Positions 19,858 through 29,148 of a stretch of 64,000 bases of DNA are shown here, piece after piece. Position 1 is the stretch's first letter. The number at the start of each line of letters is the position of its first letter. The DNA comes from JAHBNG01 sp039028975 (GTDB lineage Bacteria; Chloroflexota; Anaerolineae; Caldilineales; Caldilineaceae): contig JBCCHB010000054.1 in NCBI GenBank assembly GCA_039028975.1, positions 1 through 64,000 of the forward strand. Direction: 5' to 3'. Below the pieces are notes generated by a model, which had not been told where the DNA came from, ran no database searches, and was given only the letters and a program-made list of their open reading frames with translations. The position numbers and the translations under genes were made by a program.

Positions 19858-20829
19858 ATGGACGAAAAAATTCAATCCAGTGACCCGCTTCCGGAAGTGA
19901 CAAATGAAGAATCGAAGGCTGAAGCGCCTCAAGAAATAAAGGTCGAAGAGTCCACTCTAAATGAAGAGTTTGGCTCGACCGAGAAACAGTCACGAGCGAC
20001 TAAATGGACTGTTTTAGAAGAAGATAAGGATAATCAAGTGATAGATATTGACAATATAGAAGATCGGGGGCAAACCCAAGGGAATATGCTCTATCGCCAC
20101 CCAGCAGACAAGATGGTCGGCGGTGTCTGTGCAGGTTTGGCGGACTACCTGGAATGGGATCCAGCGCTCATGCGTATCCTATGGGTAGGTGCCACGCTAG
20201 CCACATTTGGTGGTGGCTTTTTGGCCTATTTGGCCCTCTGGCTGCTGCTGCCTGTTGGCACACGCCAAAATGGGCAAGTAAAGAGTGCCGCCTTATCAAT
20301 CAACGAACGCAATTCCAGCACCCTTGCTTATCTACTCATTGGCGTCGGCATCGTCATATTGCTCTCCAATGTTGAAATGCTCTCCTGGCTTGCGGGTGGA
20401 GCTTGGGCTGCAGTTAGCACGCTTTTCTGGCCTGCAGTTATGATCGGCTTGGGCTTCATGCTCTTAAATAGCGCCGGTGGCAAAGATTGGCGGCAGAGCG
20501 TTCGCACAGCTGGTCAAAATTTCCGCACAAACTTCTCAGGGAAAATGCCTAGTGGCCAGAGCGTTCGCAACAACTTGAAGAAAACTCGTTCCCGATTGCC
20601 CCTTCGCCGGACTAGCACAGATAAGATTATGTTAGGGGTTTGTGGTGGCATTAGCCGAAAAATTGGCATCGATGCTAACCTGGTACGTATCGGTTGGGTT
20701 GCCATCACCGTCTTTAGCGGTGGCTTCTTCGGAATCGCAGCCTATATTGCACTGGGTCTGATTCTACCAGAAGAGAATAGTGGCATTCCAAGACCACAAC
20801 GTGAAGTAAAGGATGTACAGATTTTATAA
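19858..20829 (+). CDS. Two-PspC-domain membrane protein
   Basis: A 323-aa protein with two PspC domains. The first (about residues 77-135) reads MVGGVCAGLADYLEWDP then a TM hairpin; the second (about 252-312) reads IMLGVCGGISRKIGIDANLV with its own hairpin. Two further TMs lie between. The N-terminal 75 residues are acidic and low in complexity. PspC domains take part in phage-shock envelope stress sensing, usually with PspA; no PspA is in the window. ATG 19858 has GGAG upstream. A single-copy stress gene is the simplest reading. Confidence 0.9.
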   Translation: MDEKIQSSDPLPEVTNEESKAEAPQEIKVEESTLNEEFGSTEKQSRATKWTVLEEDKDNQVIDIDNIEDRGQTQGNMLYRHPADKMVGGVCAGLADYLEWDPALMRILWVGATLATFGGGFLAYLALWLLLPVGTRQNGQVKSAALSINERNSSTLAYLLIGVGIVILLSNVEMLSWLAGGAWAAVSTLFWPAVMIGLGFMLLNSAGGKDWRQSVRTAGQNFRTNFSGKMPSGQSVRNNLKKTRSRLPLRRTSTDKIMLGVCGGISRKIGIDANLVRIGWVAITVFSGGFFGIAAYIALGLILPEENSGIPRPQREVKDVQIL

Positions 20830-20927
20830 GAGTAGATAGTAGATAGTTGGTGGTGGATGGAGATTTCCATTCACCACCAACTATTTGATCCACAATCCTC
20901 TGTTCCTTATCCTCCTCACCTTCTTCC

Positions 20928-20956
20928 TTGGCCGAATTCCCTTCAAGCAGTATAAT
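20928..20956 (+). promoter_or_regulatory. Sigma70-type promoter, apparently leaderless
   Basis: TTGGCC (20928-20933), a 17-bp spacer and a perfect TATAAT (20951-20956) sit so that transcription would start at about the ATG at 20964. No Shine-Dalgarno is present, as expected for a leaderless mRNA. Confidence 0.7.
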
Positions 20957-20963
20957 TCGATGT

Positions 20964-21188
20964 ATGAACAAATTCATTAGCTTACTTATAGGCGCGACGG
21001 CTGGTGCAGCGGTTGGTCTAGCAATCATCTACCTATTTGGTCCTGACGAAACGATGGACGGGGAAAATCAAAAGAGCGGACCTTACCTGTCACGTCTTGG
21101 TGGGGCCTTAGAGGCAGGCCGCCAAGCTGCTGCTGAGCGTGAGACTGAGTTGCTGCGCAGCTTTGAAGAGGCCAAGCGCTCCTCATAA
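20964..21188 (+). CDS. Small membrane-anchored YtxH-like protein
   Basis: A 74-aa protein with an N-terminal TM (ISLLIGATAGAAVGLAIIYL) followed by a short charged, helical cytoplasmic tail (AAAERETELLRSFEEAK). It resembles YtxH/gas-vesicle-like small proteins, of unclear function. The start at 20964 replaces the longer TTG-initiated frame, because a TATAAT box lies seven bases before it. It follows the PspC gene by 134 bp on the same strand; both may belong to envelope stress. Confidence 0.75.
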   Translation: MNKFISLLIGATAGAAVGLAIIYLFGPDETMDGENQKSGPYLSRLGGALEAGRQAAAERETELLRSFEEAKRSS

Positions 21189-21265
21189 TGTCATCCTTTT
21201 TTGAGCGACAGTCAGAGCTATTGGAGCCGAAATCGATTCTGTGCTCTCTTCCTAATCTTGGCTTT

Positions 21266-21350
21266 TATACTCAGCTTCGTTTGAAAACCGTAGTTTGGTC
21301 TCTCTGTTAGGGCTAAGGAAAACTACGGTTTCCAAAACGACCGCAGTATA
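21266..21350. repeat. Dispersed palindrome family A, copy 4 (overlaps a CDS end)
   Basis: TATACTCAGCTTCGTTTGAA opens it and CCGCAGTATA closes it, with inner stem AACCGTAGTTT/AAACTACGGTT. Bases 21323-21350 are inside the 3' end of the neighbouring minus-strand gene and provide its stop codon. Confidence 0.85.
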
Positions 21351-23365
21351 GAATGAATGGCTCGATTTTTTACAAAAAACAGAACTACTATGATTGCTAA
21401 CCCAATAAAAGACAATGTAGATCCCACCCGTCTTGGTATGGTGCTGCCCATGTGGACCTCTAATTGATGTTCTCCAACTGGCACCTCTACATCGATCAAG
21501 CCTTCCGGTTCTGAAATCGCATACTCTACAGGTTCACCGTCTAGGGTCACTTGCCAGCCAGGGAAATGATAGAGGAGAATGCGCACAGTAGACGGAATAT
21601 CTGCCCGAACCCGACCGCCAAAACTTGACCCCCGGCTGTAGCGACTTAGTACCTCACCATTGCCTTGTACAAAGAGAAGTCGATCCAATGGCCCACCCTC
21701 CGTGTAATCTTCTCGATAATCCTCAGCTAAATAGGTAGCACTCATGGGAGATTCGGTAAAGTTCTCCTGTACCCATTTCGTATATCCCATCATGTCTGGA
21801 TGTTCATTCTCGAAGAAAGCTATCGCTCGGCCATCTTCTCGCCACGGTTCTATGGATTCCATCGGTGCCCCAATGATGGGATATACGCTAAAGATAGCCA
21901 ACAGTCCAACTAAGACACATCCCGCTGTGGCCTCAGAATGGTACCATGTGTTCCCATCCGCTCTTTTAAGCGTACCCAGAAGAGAGCCAGTAACCAGAGA
22001 CCAAATGGCAAACCCAGCTGAGGCGCTTAGGGTGAATGAAGCCAAAGAGAGCAGCCGCCAGGGGAATTGGATCACGGCCAGCAGGGATACAGATTCCCAG
22101 ATTGAAGTCGCCCAGGGTGTCATAAGCGCCAAAAGCCCCACAGATACAGTGAGCAGATATAGCGTAATGGGAAGCAGGTGCAATGGATGATTCTCCTGGT
22201 TTACCTTCGCCACTTGGACAACCACTGTGGCTGATTTCGAGCCAGGATCCAGGGCTTGCCGCAACTGATAAGCGGCAACAATGGTAAGCATCAGCAATAA
22301 AGCACCTACTTGAAACCCCATGCCATCATTTGCCCCCGTTGGATCATCCGAATAGCCTAGCCCCCAAAATGGACTAAAGAATTGACCCCAGTAGACAAAG
22401 TGCCGACGAAAGTCATACGTATTCGAGATATACACCTGCTCTTTTAAGTAGGGACTTCCTTCCATAAACAAGGGAAGAAGAAAGTTTGCATAGAGCAATA
22501 ACGCACAGAGTCCCGCCCAAGTTGCCAGTATAGTTCTAGAGAGGGTCAGCCTCCATTTTCGCTCTTGCCAATAGAAGTAGCCCAAGCGAAAGAGAATAAA
22601 AGAGATCAACAGAGGCGTAAAAGATATAAGAGCAAATGCATGAGTTAGGAGGATGCCCCCCAGCGAAAGAGCTGCTAGGGCCAAGCGTTGCGGCCATCCG
22701 TCGCTTTGTCCATAGACAAGAAGCCGCTCAAAGCAGTAAATCACCCATGGAAACCAAGCCAATAAAAGCGTATCATTGAGTGCTGCCCGCACATAGATGC
22801 CCAAGAGATGATAAGGGACAAAGATATAAATCAGTGCTGCTGCTAGTGCAGCTAGCCTTACCAAAGCGGAAGTCGAAAGGTCGGCAAAATTTTCTCCCTC
22901 TTTGGTCGACTTCGGTTGTTCATTGTGTAGACCGGGTGAGACAAATTGCGTACGAGCCTGGGCACCAGAGAGCCAGTAGTGAACCAAAACGTACATCCCC
23001 CAACCGCTCATCATATTGGCAACGATCCAACTGAGTTTGGCCGCCAAGGTATACCCAGCCCCTAGCAAAATAAAGAGTTCGGCAAAGTAAAATCCTAGCG
23101 GTGCCTGAATGATGAAGGTTGGATATCCATAGCCTTGGGTGTGGTGCATTGCCCAACGCGGCCAAAGCGCGCCGTCCTGAAAAGATGCGTCAAATTGAAT
23201 CAGATAGAAGACGCTGTGGCGACCATCATGGGCACTATAGAAATACCCTGGGGCCAAGAGAGGCCAAATCGCCAACAGACTCAGGGTTGCAAGTAGAAAG
23301 AACGCACCTCGTTGCCTACACACAATGCGCAACATGCTATGACCCAACTGTTCAGGCAAGGCCAA
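21323..23365 (-). CDS. Large multi-TM protein (6-pyruvoyl-tetrahydropterin synthase-related membrane family)
   Basis: A 680-aa polytopic membrane protein, about 12 predicted TMs, with a luminal/extracellular C-terminal beta segment. The region around HDGRHSVFYL, HHTQGYGYPTF and SYDDPTGANDG-like loops fits the 'PTPS-related' membrane family (PF10131), GT-C/YfhO-like in topology. The function is unknown, possibly glycan transfer. The frame opens at TTG 23365; ATG 23335 (MLRIVCRQR) is an equally good start and neither has a clear ribosome site, so translation is probably coupled to the upstream gene, which ends 4 bp away. The last nine residues (SILRSFWKP) come from a family A repeat. Confidence 0.8.
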   Translation of the reverse strand: MALPEQLGHSMLRIVCRQRGAFFLLATLSLLAIWPLLAPGYFYSAHDGRHSVFYLIQFDASFQDGALWPRWAMHHTQGYGYPTFIIQAPLGFYFAELFILLGAGYTLAAKLSWIVANMMSGWGMYVLVHYWLSGAQARTQFVSPGLHNEQPKSTKEGENFADLSTSALVRLAALAAALIYIFVPYHLLGIYVRAALNDTLLLAWFPWVIYCFERLLVYGQSDGWPQRLALAALSLGGILLTHAFALISFTPLLISFILFRLGYFYWQERKWRLTLSRTILATWAGLCALLLYANFLLPLFMEGSPYLKEQVYISNTYDFRRHFVYWGQFFSPFWGLGYSDDPTGANDGMGFQVGALLLMLTIVAAYQLRQALDPGSKSATVVVQVAKVNQENHPLHLLPITLYLLTVSVGLLALMTPWATSIWESVSLLAVIQFPWRLLSLASFTLSASAGFAIWSLVTGSLLGTLKRADGNTWYHSEATAGCVLVGLLAIFSVYPIIGAPMESIEPWREDGRAIAFFENEHPDMMGYTKWVQENFTESPMSATYLAEDYREDYTEGGPLDRLLFVQGNGEVLSRYSRGSSFGGRVRADIPSTVRILLYHFPGWQVTLDGEPVEYAISEPEGLIDVEVPVGEHQLEVHMGSTIPRRVGSTLSFIGLAIIVVLFFVKNRAIHSILRSFWKP

Positions 23366-23369
23366 TCGA

Positions 23370-25880
23370 TTATCGAATAAGCGGAATAAGTATCTGATAA
23401 AATTCCTCCTCAGGTATTTGCCCGCTCAAAAAAGGCACGTCGGACTCAATGGGCGCTTCAGTTGGCTCTTCGGGTATCTCATCCAAATCACCACCGTCTG
23501 TTGGTGCCGCCTCTGGCTGGGATGGATCGGGTTCGGGACTTTCATCAGTACCCCCAGACTCATTCTCATCTCCTGCCTCAGCGGGATCTGTACTGTCATC
23601 GCCCTGGCTCTGTCGAATCAGTGTCTCAAGTAGCTCAATGATTGCATCGTCATCAGTTAGATCAATGTTGCTCAGGTCAATACCCGCTGGATCAATCCCC
23701 AGCTCAGAGAGATCAATAGCTGAAAGATCGAGGCGGGGGCCAGAGCTTCTGGTGCTATGAGCAGCTAAGTGAAAGCCAAAATCCACATTCGTAATAACCT
23801 GACTGATTCCCACCCCAACCAATACCTGTCCATCTAAGACGCCGTCCATTTCATAGGTTGGGATGGCCCCGGGTAAAATCGTGTCGGGAACAACAAAAAG
23901 ATAGTATTGACCTGGCATCAATTGATCAAAGTAATATGTTCCGTTATCCTGCGTAATCGCCAAGCGCCCTACACCGGACTCATCGGTCAGCAAGATCAGC
24001 GCGTTGTGGATGCCTATTTCATCAGAGTCGACTACGCCATTTTCATTCTGGTCGCTCCACATGCGACCTTGAATCTGGCCTGTTGTGCCATATCCAAATG
24101 CCACTTCCAAATGATCCGGCCTACTGGTCAGATCGATATCCACCAAACCGTCTAGCGTATTGTCCGCTTCAAATGCCTGTATCAAGCCAGGTGGCAATGT
24201 AGATGAGTGAACCTGAACAGTGTAATGCTGCCGAGCCAAATCGTTGAACGAGAATGTACCTGTATCGCTAGTGCTTTGTTCGGCGATTAAGTTCTGGTTA
24301 TTATCCAACAAGGAAATGGTGACCATCTCCAGTCCTGGCTCATTCTCCTCTTGCATGCCATTCCCATCCAAATCTTTCCAGAGAAAACCAGCAATTGATC
24401 CAGCAGGCTCACGGAATGTGAAACCAAAATTAATCCCCTCAACCAACTGCTCATCCAAGAACTCAACTTGGGTTCTGGTATCCAGCACGCCATCCGCCTC
24501 ATATGTCTGAACCCAATCCTGATCGAAAAGTTCATCGGCAACATCAACCCAATAAGCATCGGCATCTAAGTTGGAGAAATAGAATTCTCCAGAATCGGGT
24601 GTAACAAATGCCTGTAAAATGCTATCATCGATTATATCTCGTAGGAGAATAAGAACGTTCGCCATCCCCGTCTCTTCTGGATCACGGAGACCATCCTGAT
24701 CCACATCCAGCCAAATATAGCCATTGATGGTCGGTGTTGGCTCAGACGGCTGTATGACTCTGGCCGTCACATTCACGAGGGTACCACTAATGCCCTGCTC
24801 TCCAGATGCCTGGATTTGCATACAGGCTTGCGTGTGGCCGGCTGGTAAGTCAATGGTTGTTTGAAAATAATCCCAGTGGCCATGAGCCGGATCATTGCCT
24901 AGTGGATCCAAAAACTTGATGAGGTTGAATGATGACAGGTCTTGATCGACCAATGTCTCTGGGACATCTTGCTCTGATGTTGTAGCAATCCAAACGATGC
25001 TATCTCGTTCGGCATCGGTTACTCCGCCGACCATAAAGGAAAAATCAAGCTGGCGACTCAGTTGGCTCGGTTCTAGCCAGGTACAGGTAACCGCAGAGTC
25101 CGGGCCATACATTGGGTCTGGGGAAGAGTGTTTAAAGCTATCCAAACCGAAGTGAACGTTGATTTGGCTCTCTGGGCAATGCTCAGCATCGTACAATATC
25201 AAGAGAGAAACACCATGATTATCGCCCTCTTGGTTTTGATCAAAAGTAAGCCCGCTAATTTCCAGCGTTAATGAACCACGAGCGGCGGAAACGAGGGGTT
25301 GTAAGAAGGAAGATGCATCAACCATGTACGTATGCCACCAACTTCCCCCACCACTTTCGCCGTGGTATTCCTCGTCCGCTATCAGTTCGATGTTATTTGC
25401 TAGAAGAGTATTATCTCCATTGTTGTCGCGGTCACGACCAGACCAGAAGAGATAGGCGCTGCTCAATTCTCCGGGTACCTGAGAATAGATAAAAGCTGAT
25501 GGGCGATTTGCCATACCGACCCCTAGAGACATGAGGCAGTGTTTGCCCATTTGAGTAACCGAAAGAGGCAGTGGGCCATCCGAGGAGGGAATATTGCTCA
25601 ATTGGTCGTGAGATGGGTTCGCAGATGATGGTGCAATAAGTAGTGTCGGTTGGGAAGATGCAAATAATGCAGGTAGAGGACTAAGCAAAAATAGGAATGG
25701 TAGAATGGCGACGCCCATTCCCCTGGCAAAAATACTGAATATCGATAGAGGCCATTTATGCCTCAAAATATGCTTGGCTTGAATACAGGCCGATCGATGC
25801 GCGTTAACAGTTACAGACGCTGCTGAAGACAAAATGGGAGCATACAAGGAAAAGTGGATAGCCTTGGTACGGTGCTGCAA
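23370..25880 (-). CDS. Secreted SdrD-B-repeat surface protein
   Basis: Up to 836 aa. An N-terminal hydrophobic segment (VAILPFLFLLSPLPALFA) is the export signal. A beta domain of about 230 residues follows, homologous by eye to the protein at 29149 (YLFWSGR, HFGLDSFKH, CTW). Next come three SdrD-B units, each with D-x-D-x-[NDG]-G calcium-loop motifs such as WLDVDQDGLRDPEE, WKDLDGNGMQEENE and WSDQNENGVVDSDE. Then DLS repeats, an acidic Pro/Glu linker and the tail ILIPLIR. The TTG at 25880 is the frame's first start, but Met55 just before the signal segment is a realistic alternative. It is in an operon with the membrane protein downstream. Confidence 0.85.
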   Translation of the reverse strand: MQHRTKAIHFSLYAPILSSAASVTVNAHRSACIQAKHILRHKWPLSIFSIFARGMGVAILPFLFLLSPLPALFASSQPTLLIAPSSANPSHDQLSNIPSSDGPLPLSVTQMGKHCLMSLGVGMANRPSAFIYSQVPGELSSAYLFWSGRDRDNNGDNTLLANNIELIADEEYHGESGGGSWWHTYMVDASSFLQPLVSAARGSLTLEISGLTFDQNQEGDNHGVSLLILYDAEHCPESQINVHFGLDSFKHSSPDPMYGPDSAVTCTWLEPSQLSRQLDFSFMVGGVTDAERDSIVWIATTSEQDVPETLVDQDLSSFNLIKFLDPLGNDPAHGHWDYFQTTIDLPAGHTQACMQIQASGEQGISGTLVNVTARVIQPSEPTPTINGYIWLDVDQDGLRDPEETGMANVLILLRDIIDDSILQAFVTPDSGEFYFSNLDADAYWVDVADELFDQDWVQTYEADGVLDTRTQVEFLDEQLVEGINFGFTFREPAGSIAGFLWKDLDGNGMQEENEPGLEMVTISLLDNNQNLIAEQSTSDTGTFSFNDLARQHYTVQVHSSTLPPGLIQAFEADNTLDGLVDIDLTSRPDHLEVAFGYGTTGQIQGRMWSDQNENGVVDSDEIGIHNALILLTDESGVGRLAITQDNGTYYFDQLMPGQYYLFVVPDTILPGAIPTYEMDGVLDGQVLVGVGISQVITNVDFGFHLAAHSTRSSGPRLDLSAIDLSELGIDPAGIDLSNIDLTDDDAIIELLETLIRQSQGDDSTDPAEAGDENESGGTDESPEPDPSQPEAAPTDGGDLDEIPEEPTEAPIESDVPFLSGQIPEEEFYQILIPLIR

Positions 25881-26090
25881 TGGAATTCCTCACTCACTTC
25901 AAGATGGGTTAATGGGTACTGTTGTCAGTTGGTTACCTTCAAGTACATTGTGGCCGCCTCCAGTTAGCTCATACGGTGCCAAAACGCGTGTCTCCCTGGC
26001 GCGGCTTAACTGGAATTTACACATTTTGTGGTCACTAGCGACTGTAACCAAACAGAAATGGGTACTGGCTATCACACTTCAATGATTAAG

Positions 26091-27131
26091 CTAGTAGGCC
26101 CAATTATGAATAATCTCAGGTAGTTGGGAAAAGGTGGATATGGCCTTGTCAGGTTTAAATTGTGCCACGACCTGCTCGTTGTCATAATGAACTTGGGATG
26201 AGGTCGGAACAAGCATTTGGACGGAATACGAACCAAGGTTTAGGGCACCTTGAATATCTTCAAGCAGGCTATCCCCCACAATCACAACTTCATGGGGCAG
26301 AGCATCCCAGCGTTCGAGTACAAGTTCAAAGATCTGCTTGTCTGGCTTACGGTATTCTACGCTGGCACTGGCAATACAGATATCAAGGTAGGGTCGGAAA
26401 CCGCTATAGTCTATCATGCGCTGAAAGACTCGATCACAATTGTAGTTGCTAACAATAGCCAGCCGATAGCCTTGGCTGTGTAATGTTTCCATAACTTCAA
26501 GCGCACTCGGCTCAGCGTGCCAAGCCATCATCTCTGGCGCATAGAAGGTGTCAACTGCGCGGCGAAGCACAGCCGGATCCATCTTACTGGCAGGGTATCC
26601 ATAAAACTGGAGAAGAAAGCTCATGGCATCATCAGCAATGTGCTCTTCTTGCTCTTCAGCTGATTTTTCTTCAGAAAAGCGTCTCGCTTCGATAATATTC
26701 TGCCAGAAGTTATCCGGCAGCGTCATACCAGTGGAGAGCATATATGCTTCCGCGTTGCGGGCGCCTTCTTCTAAAAGGTCATCTCTTGGGTGAGTGAGTT
26801 GGGCGAGGGTGTAGTCGAAATCGAAGATGATTCCTTGAATCATAGGAAACTGAATTGGAGGGAGAGCACTGCCAAACTCGCCAAAAAAGTCTTCTGTAAG
26901 CAAGGAAAACTGCTTTGCGTCTAAATCAGCAGCATCCATCTCGGAGACTGCTTCAATTGGGCCAACAGGCTTATCCGGAGATTTGGGTGGACCAAAGAGA
27001 GCATATTGCTCTTCCGATGTGAGAGAGCGGCCTTCAGCGCGTACGCGAGAAAGAAACGCCTCCATCTCTTCTGGAGTTAGAGGCTCTGCATCAGGCCGTA
27101 ATGGCATCTCACTATCCTGTGAATCAGACAT
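26091..27131 (-). CDS. HAD-superfamily hydrolase with acidic N-terminal extension
   Basis: A 346-aa protein. Residues 1-95 are an acidic, Pro-rich extension without recognisable fold. The HAD core follows: nucleophile motif IIFDFDYTL (Asp104, Asp106), motif II LAIVSNYNCD, motif III KPDKQIF and motif IV VIVGDSLLED. It belongs to HAD subfamily IA (phosphoglycolate phosphatase-like), with a helical cap inserted after motif I. The substrate is unknown. The extension is atypical for the family and could mediate partner binding. Confidence 0.9.
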   Translation of the reverse strand: MSDSQDSEMPLRPDAEPLTPEEMEAFLSRVRAEGRSLTSEEQYALFGPPKSPDKPVGPIEAVSEMDAADLDAKQFSLLTEDFFGEFGSALPPIQFPMIQGIIFDFDYTLAQLTHPRDDLLEEGARNAEAYMLSTGMTLPDNFWQNIIEARRFSEEKSAEEQEEHIADDAMSFLLQFYGYPASKMDPAVLRRAVDTFYAPEMMAWHAEPSALEVMETLHSQGYRLAIVSNYNCDRVFQRMIDYSGFRPYLDICIASASVEYRKPDKQIFELVLERWDALPHEVVIVGDSLLEDIQGALNLGSYSVQMLVPTSSQVHYDNEQVVAQFKPDKAISTFSQLPEIIHNWAY

Positions 27132-27276
27132 CGAATCACTCTGTTTTATCGGCTCAATTTATGCTGGATCTATAGGGGACCCAAGGATCTCACTTGTTCG
27201 GAGCGTAAATCCATGCTGAGGAGCAATCAATTTCAACATTGCCTCTTGGAAACGCCTATAGAACGTTTATGCTAAT

Positions 27277-27453
27277 TATAGCGCTGTCGTTTTGAAAACC
27301 GGGGGTCTCCACACTTCTATACGTAGTCAGAAAGTTCTGTTGTCCCTTTTCGGAATCTCCTCACGTGGATGGGTCAAGAGCCGAGACAAGATCTTTCTGG
27401 AGAAGTATATAGAAGTAACCAAACTCTGGCTTTCAAACAGATTCTGATTATAT
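27277..27453. repeat. Dispersed palindrome family A, expanded copy 5
   Basis: Left end TATAGCGCTGTCGTTTTGAA (27277) and right end CTTTCAAACAGATTCTGATT (about 27430) are the two family A ends, separated by about 110 bp of extra sequence instead of about 25 bp. It looks like an element split by an insertion. Confidence 0.55.
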
Positions 27454-27952
27454 GAGTCGTAGAACACAATATCAGTCTAGTTTGAACGGCACGAATAATC
27501 TCGTACTGACATTGCAATCTGCCCTGAAAAAAGAACACGGATCCAAATGGATTAGGAGGAACATTTTCATCTTCCATGGTGCCTCTTGATCCATGAAACT
27601 ACTGATTATAGTCTGCGTTAAGCTTTTCTTCAACTTAGCCTGAAATATTCAAGCATGAGAGAACAAACCTACTTTCACGGGGACAAAAGCTATATCGGTG
27701 ATCTATAGATGTATTAGAAACATGATTTCCAGAAAAAGTAACCACCGCTACACAACTTTCAGACAAACCTAATGAAATAGAAAAGAAGCTTAAGCAAATG
27801 TTGGGGAATTATGACAACAAAATAGCGCTTTGTCAATTTCGCATGGGTTTGTATACCGCAGTTGAGCATAGAGGAGAATAGTTCGATAGTATTTCAGTCG
27901 AGTAGATTGTTCTCACCTGTGCCAGATCACATATATGTAGATAAGCTACACT

Positions 27953-27980
27953 TTGTCACATGATAAAGTAATAGTATACT
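27953..27980 (+). promoter_or_regulatory. Promoter of the MBL-fold gene, apparently leaderless
   Basis: TTGTCA (27953-27958), 16-bp spacer, TATACT (27975-27980), with ATG six bases further at 27987. No Shine-Dalgarno, so a leaderless mRNA is likely. Confidence 0.65.
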
Positions 27981-27986
27981 CATCCT

Positions 27987-28880
27987 ATGGCTTATACAAT
28001 ATCTATTGGTACAACACGCTGCCATATTTTAAGTGATGGCATTCACACCATGGATGGTGGAGGTTTTTTTGGCCTAGTTCCCCGAATGCTCTGGCAGCGA
28101 GTCATTCAACCCAATGAAGACAATCTGATTCCAACTGATGCGCGCTCGCTATTGATCGAGTCCGCTCAAGGGCTGATCCTAGTAGACACGGGGCATGGAG
28201 ATAAGTTGCCGCCGAAAGTTCGAACGTTTTTAGGATTGGGTGATCGCCAGAAGCGTCTAATAGGTGAGTTAGCTCGAGTAGGTTATACACCAGAGGATAT
28301 TGATCTAGTCCTCTGCACCCATCTTCATCTGGACCATATTGGGGGCAATACCTACTGGGCAGAAGGCGAATCTGAGAAACGAGCCATACCGACCTTTCCC
28401 AACGCGCGGTACATGGTGCAAAGCATCGATTTAGCCGCGGCCAACGCTCCCAACGAGCGCACCCTGGCAACCTATTTGCCCGAAAATTGGCAACCACTTG
28501 TCGAGTCTAACTTGCTGGATGTAGTGGATGGACCCCAAAGATTAGCTGGGCAAGTACGCACGGCCATCGCGCCTGGGCACACTGATGCCCTACAGGTCGT
28601 CTGGGTAGAAGATCAAGGGGAGAGTTTGATCTTTCTAGGAGATGCATGTAGCTGGTATGGTCATATGAATCGGCTGGCGTGGGTTCCATCCTACGATCTT
28701 TACCCTATGACCAGCATTGAGACCAAAAGAGGTCTGCGCTTTGAAATTATGGAGAAGAACGCACTCATGCTCTTTCAGCATGACGGCCAAGTGGTGACGG
28801 CACGATTAGAGGACAGCCCCAAAGGGCCACAGGTGGTTCCTGAAATTACCCAGGAGCCGTGGGAAGATCAATCTCTTTAA
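27987..28880 (+). CDS. Metallo-beta-lactamase-fold hydrolase
   Basis: A 297-aa protein with the MBL zinc signature THLHLDHIGG (His112, His114, Asp116, His117), then APGHTDAL (third His) and FLGDA (bridging Asp), ending with a late His in LFQHD. The overall layout is that of lactonase/hydrolase members such as AiiA-like enzymes, but nothing fixes the substrate. Annotation as a generic MBL hydrolase is safe; quorum-quenching is only one possibility. It is monocistronic between a leaderless promoter and a terminator. Confidence 0.92.
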   Translation: MAYTISIGTTRCHILSDGIHTMDGGGFFGLVPRMLWQRVIQPNEDNLIPTDARSLLIESAQGLILVDTGHGDKLPPKVRTFLGLGDRQKRLIGELARVGYTPEDIDLVLCTHLHLDHIGGNTYWAEGESEKRAIPTFPNARYMVQSIDLAAANAPNERTLATYLPENWQPLVESNLLDVVDGPQRLAGQVRTAIAPGHTDALQVVWVEDQGESLIFLGDACSWYGHMNRLAWVPSYDLYPMTSIETKRGLRFEIMEKNALMLFQHDGQVVTARLEDSPKGPQVVPEITQEPWEDQSL

Positions 28881-29014
28881 ACTAACTGTTCCCACTCTGA
28901 ATCTGTCGTCTGGACAGGTAACGGACAGCTAGCCCAACCCCAAACCATGTTATAGTATGGGGGCACAACATTTACCTCTTTTTCTCCTTAAGAAACTGTC
29001 TGAACTGTCTTTGC

Positions 29015-29051
29015 AAAGGCCCTGGCGAACACCAGGGCTTTTGTCTTTTTG
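29015..29051 (+). terminator. Intrinsic terminator after the MBL gene
   Basis: GCCCTGG and CCAGGGC form a short GC stem (loop CGAACA) followed by TTTTGTCTTTTTG. Confidence 0.85.
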
Positions 29052-29148
29052 CCAGATACTCACTATTTGATTCGTATAAGCACTAAGAACCCCGTTATCA
29101 TAGCGAGGTCCTCTGTGTACAAATGTGAATGAGAAAAGAAGCTTTGTC

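Larger units (their letters stand above)
27132..27986. other. Intergenic region with repeat remnants
   Basis: An 855-bp divergent gap. It contains an expanded family A copy (27277-27453) and a degenerate stretch near 27546-27575 resembling the sequence upstream of the BTAD regulator at 40.8 kb (AGGAGGAACATTTTCATCTTCCATGG-like). The promoter of the MBL gene lies at its right end. No ORF in it is convincing. Confidence 0.6.
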
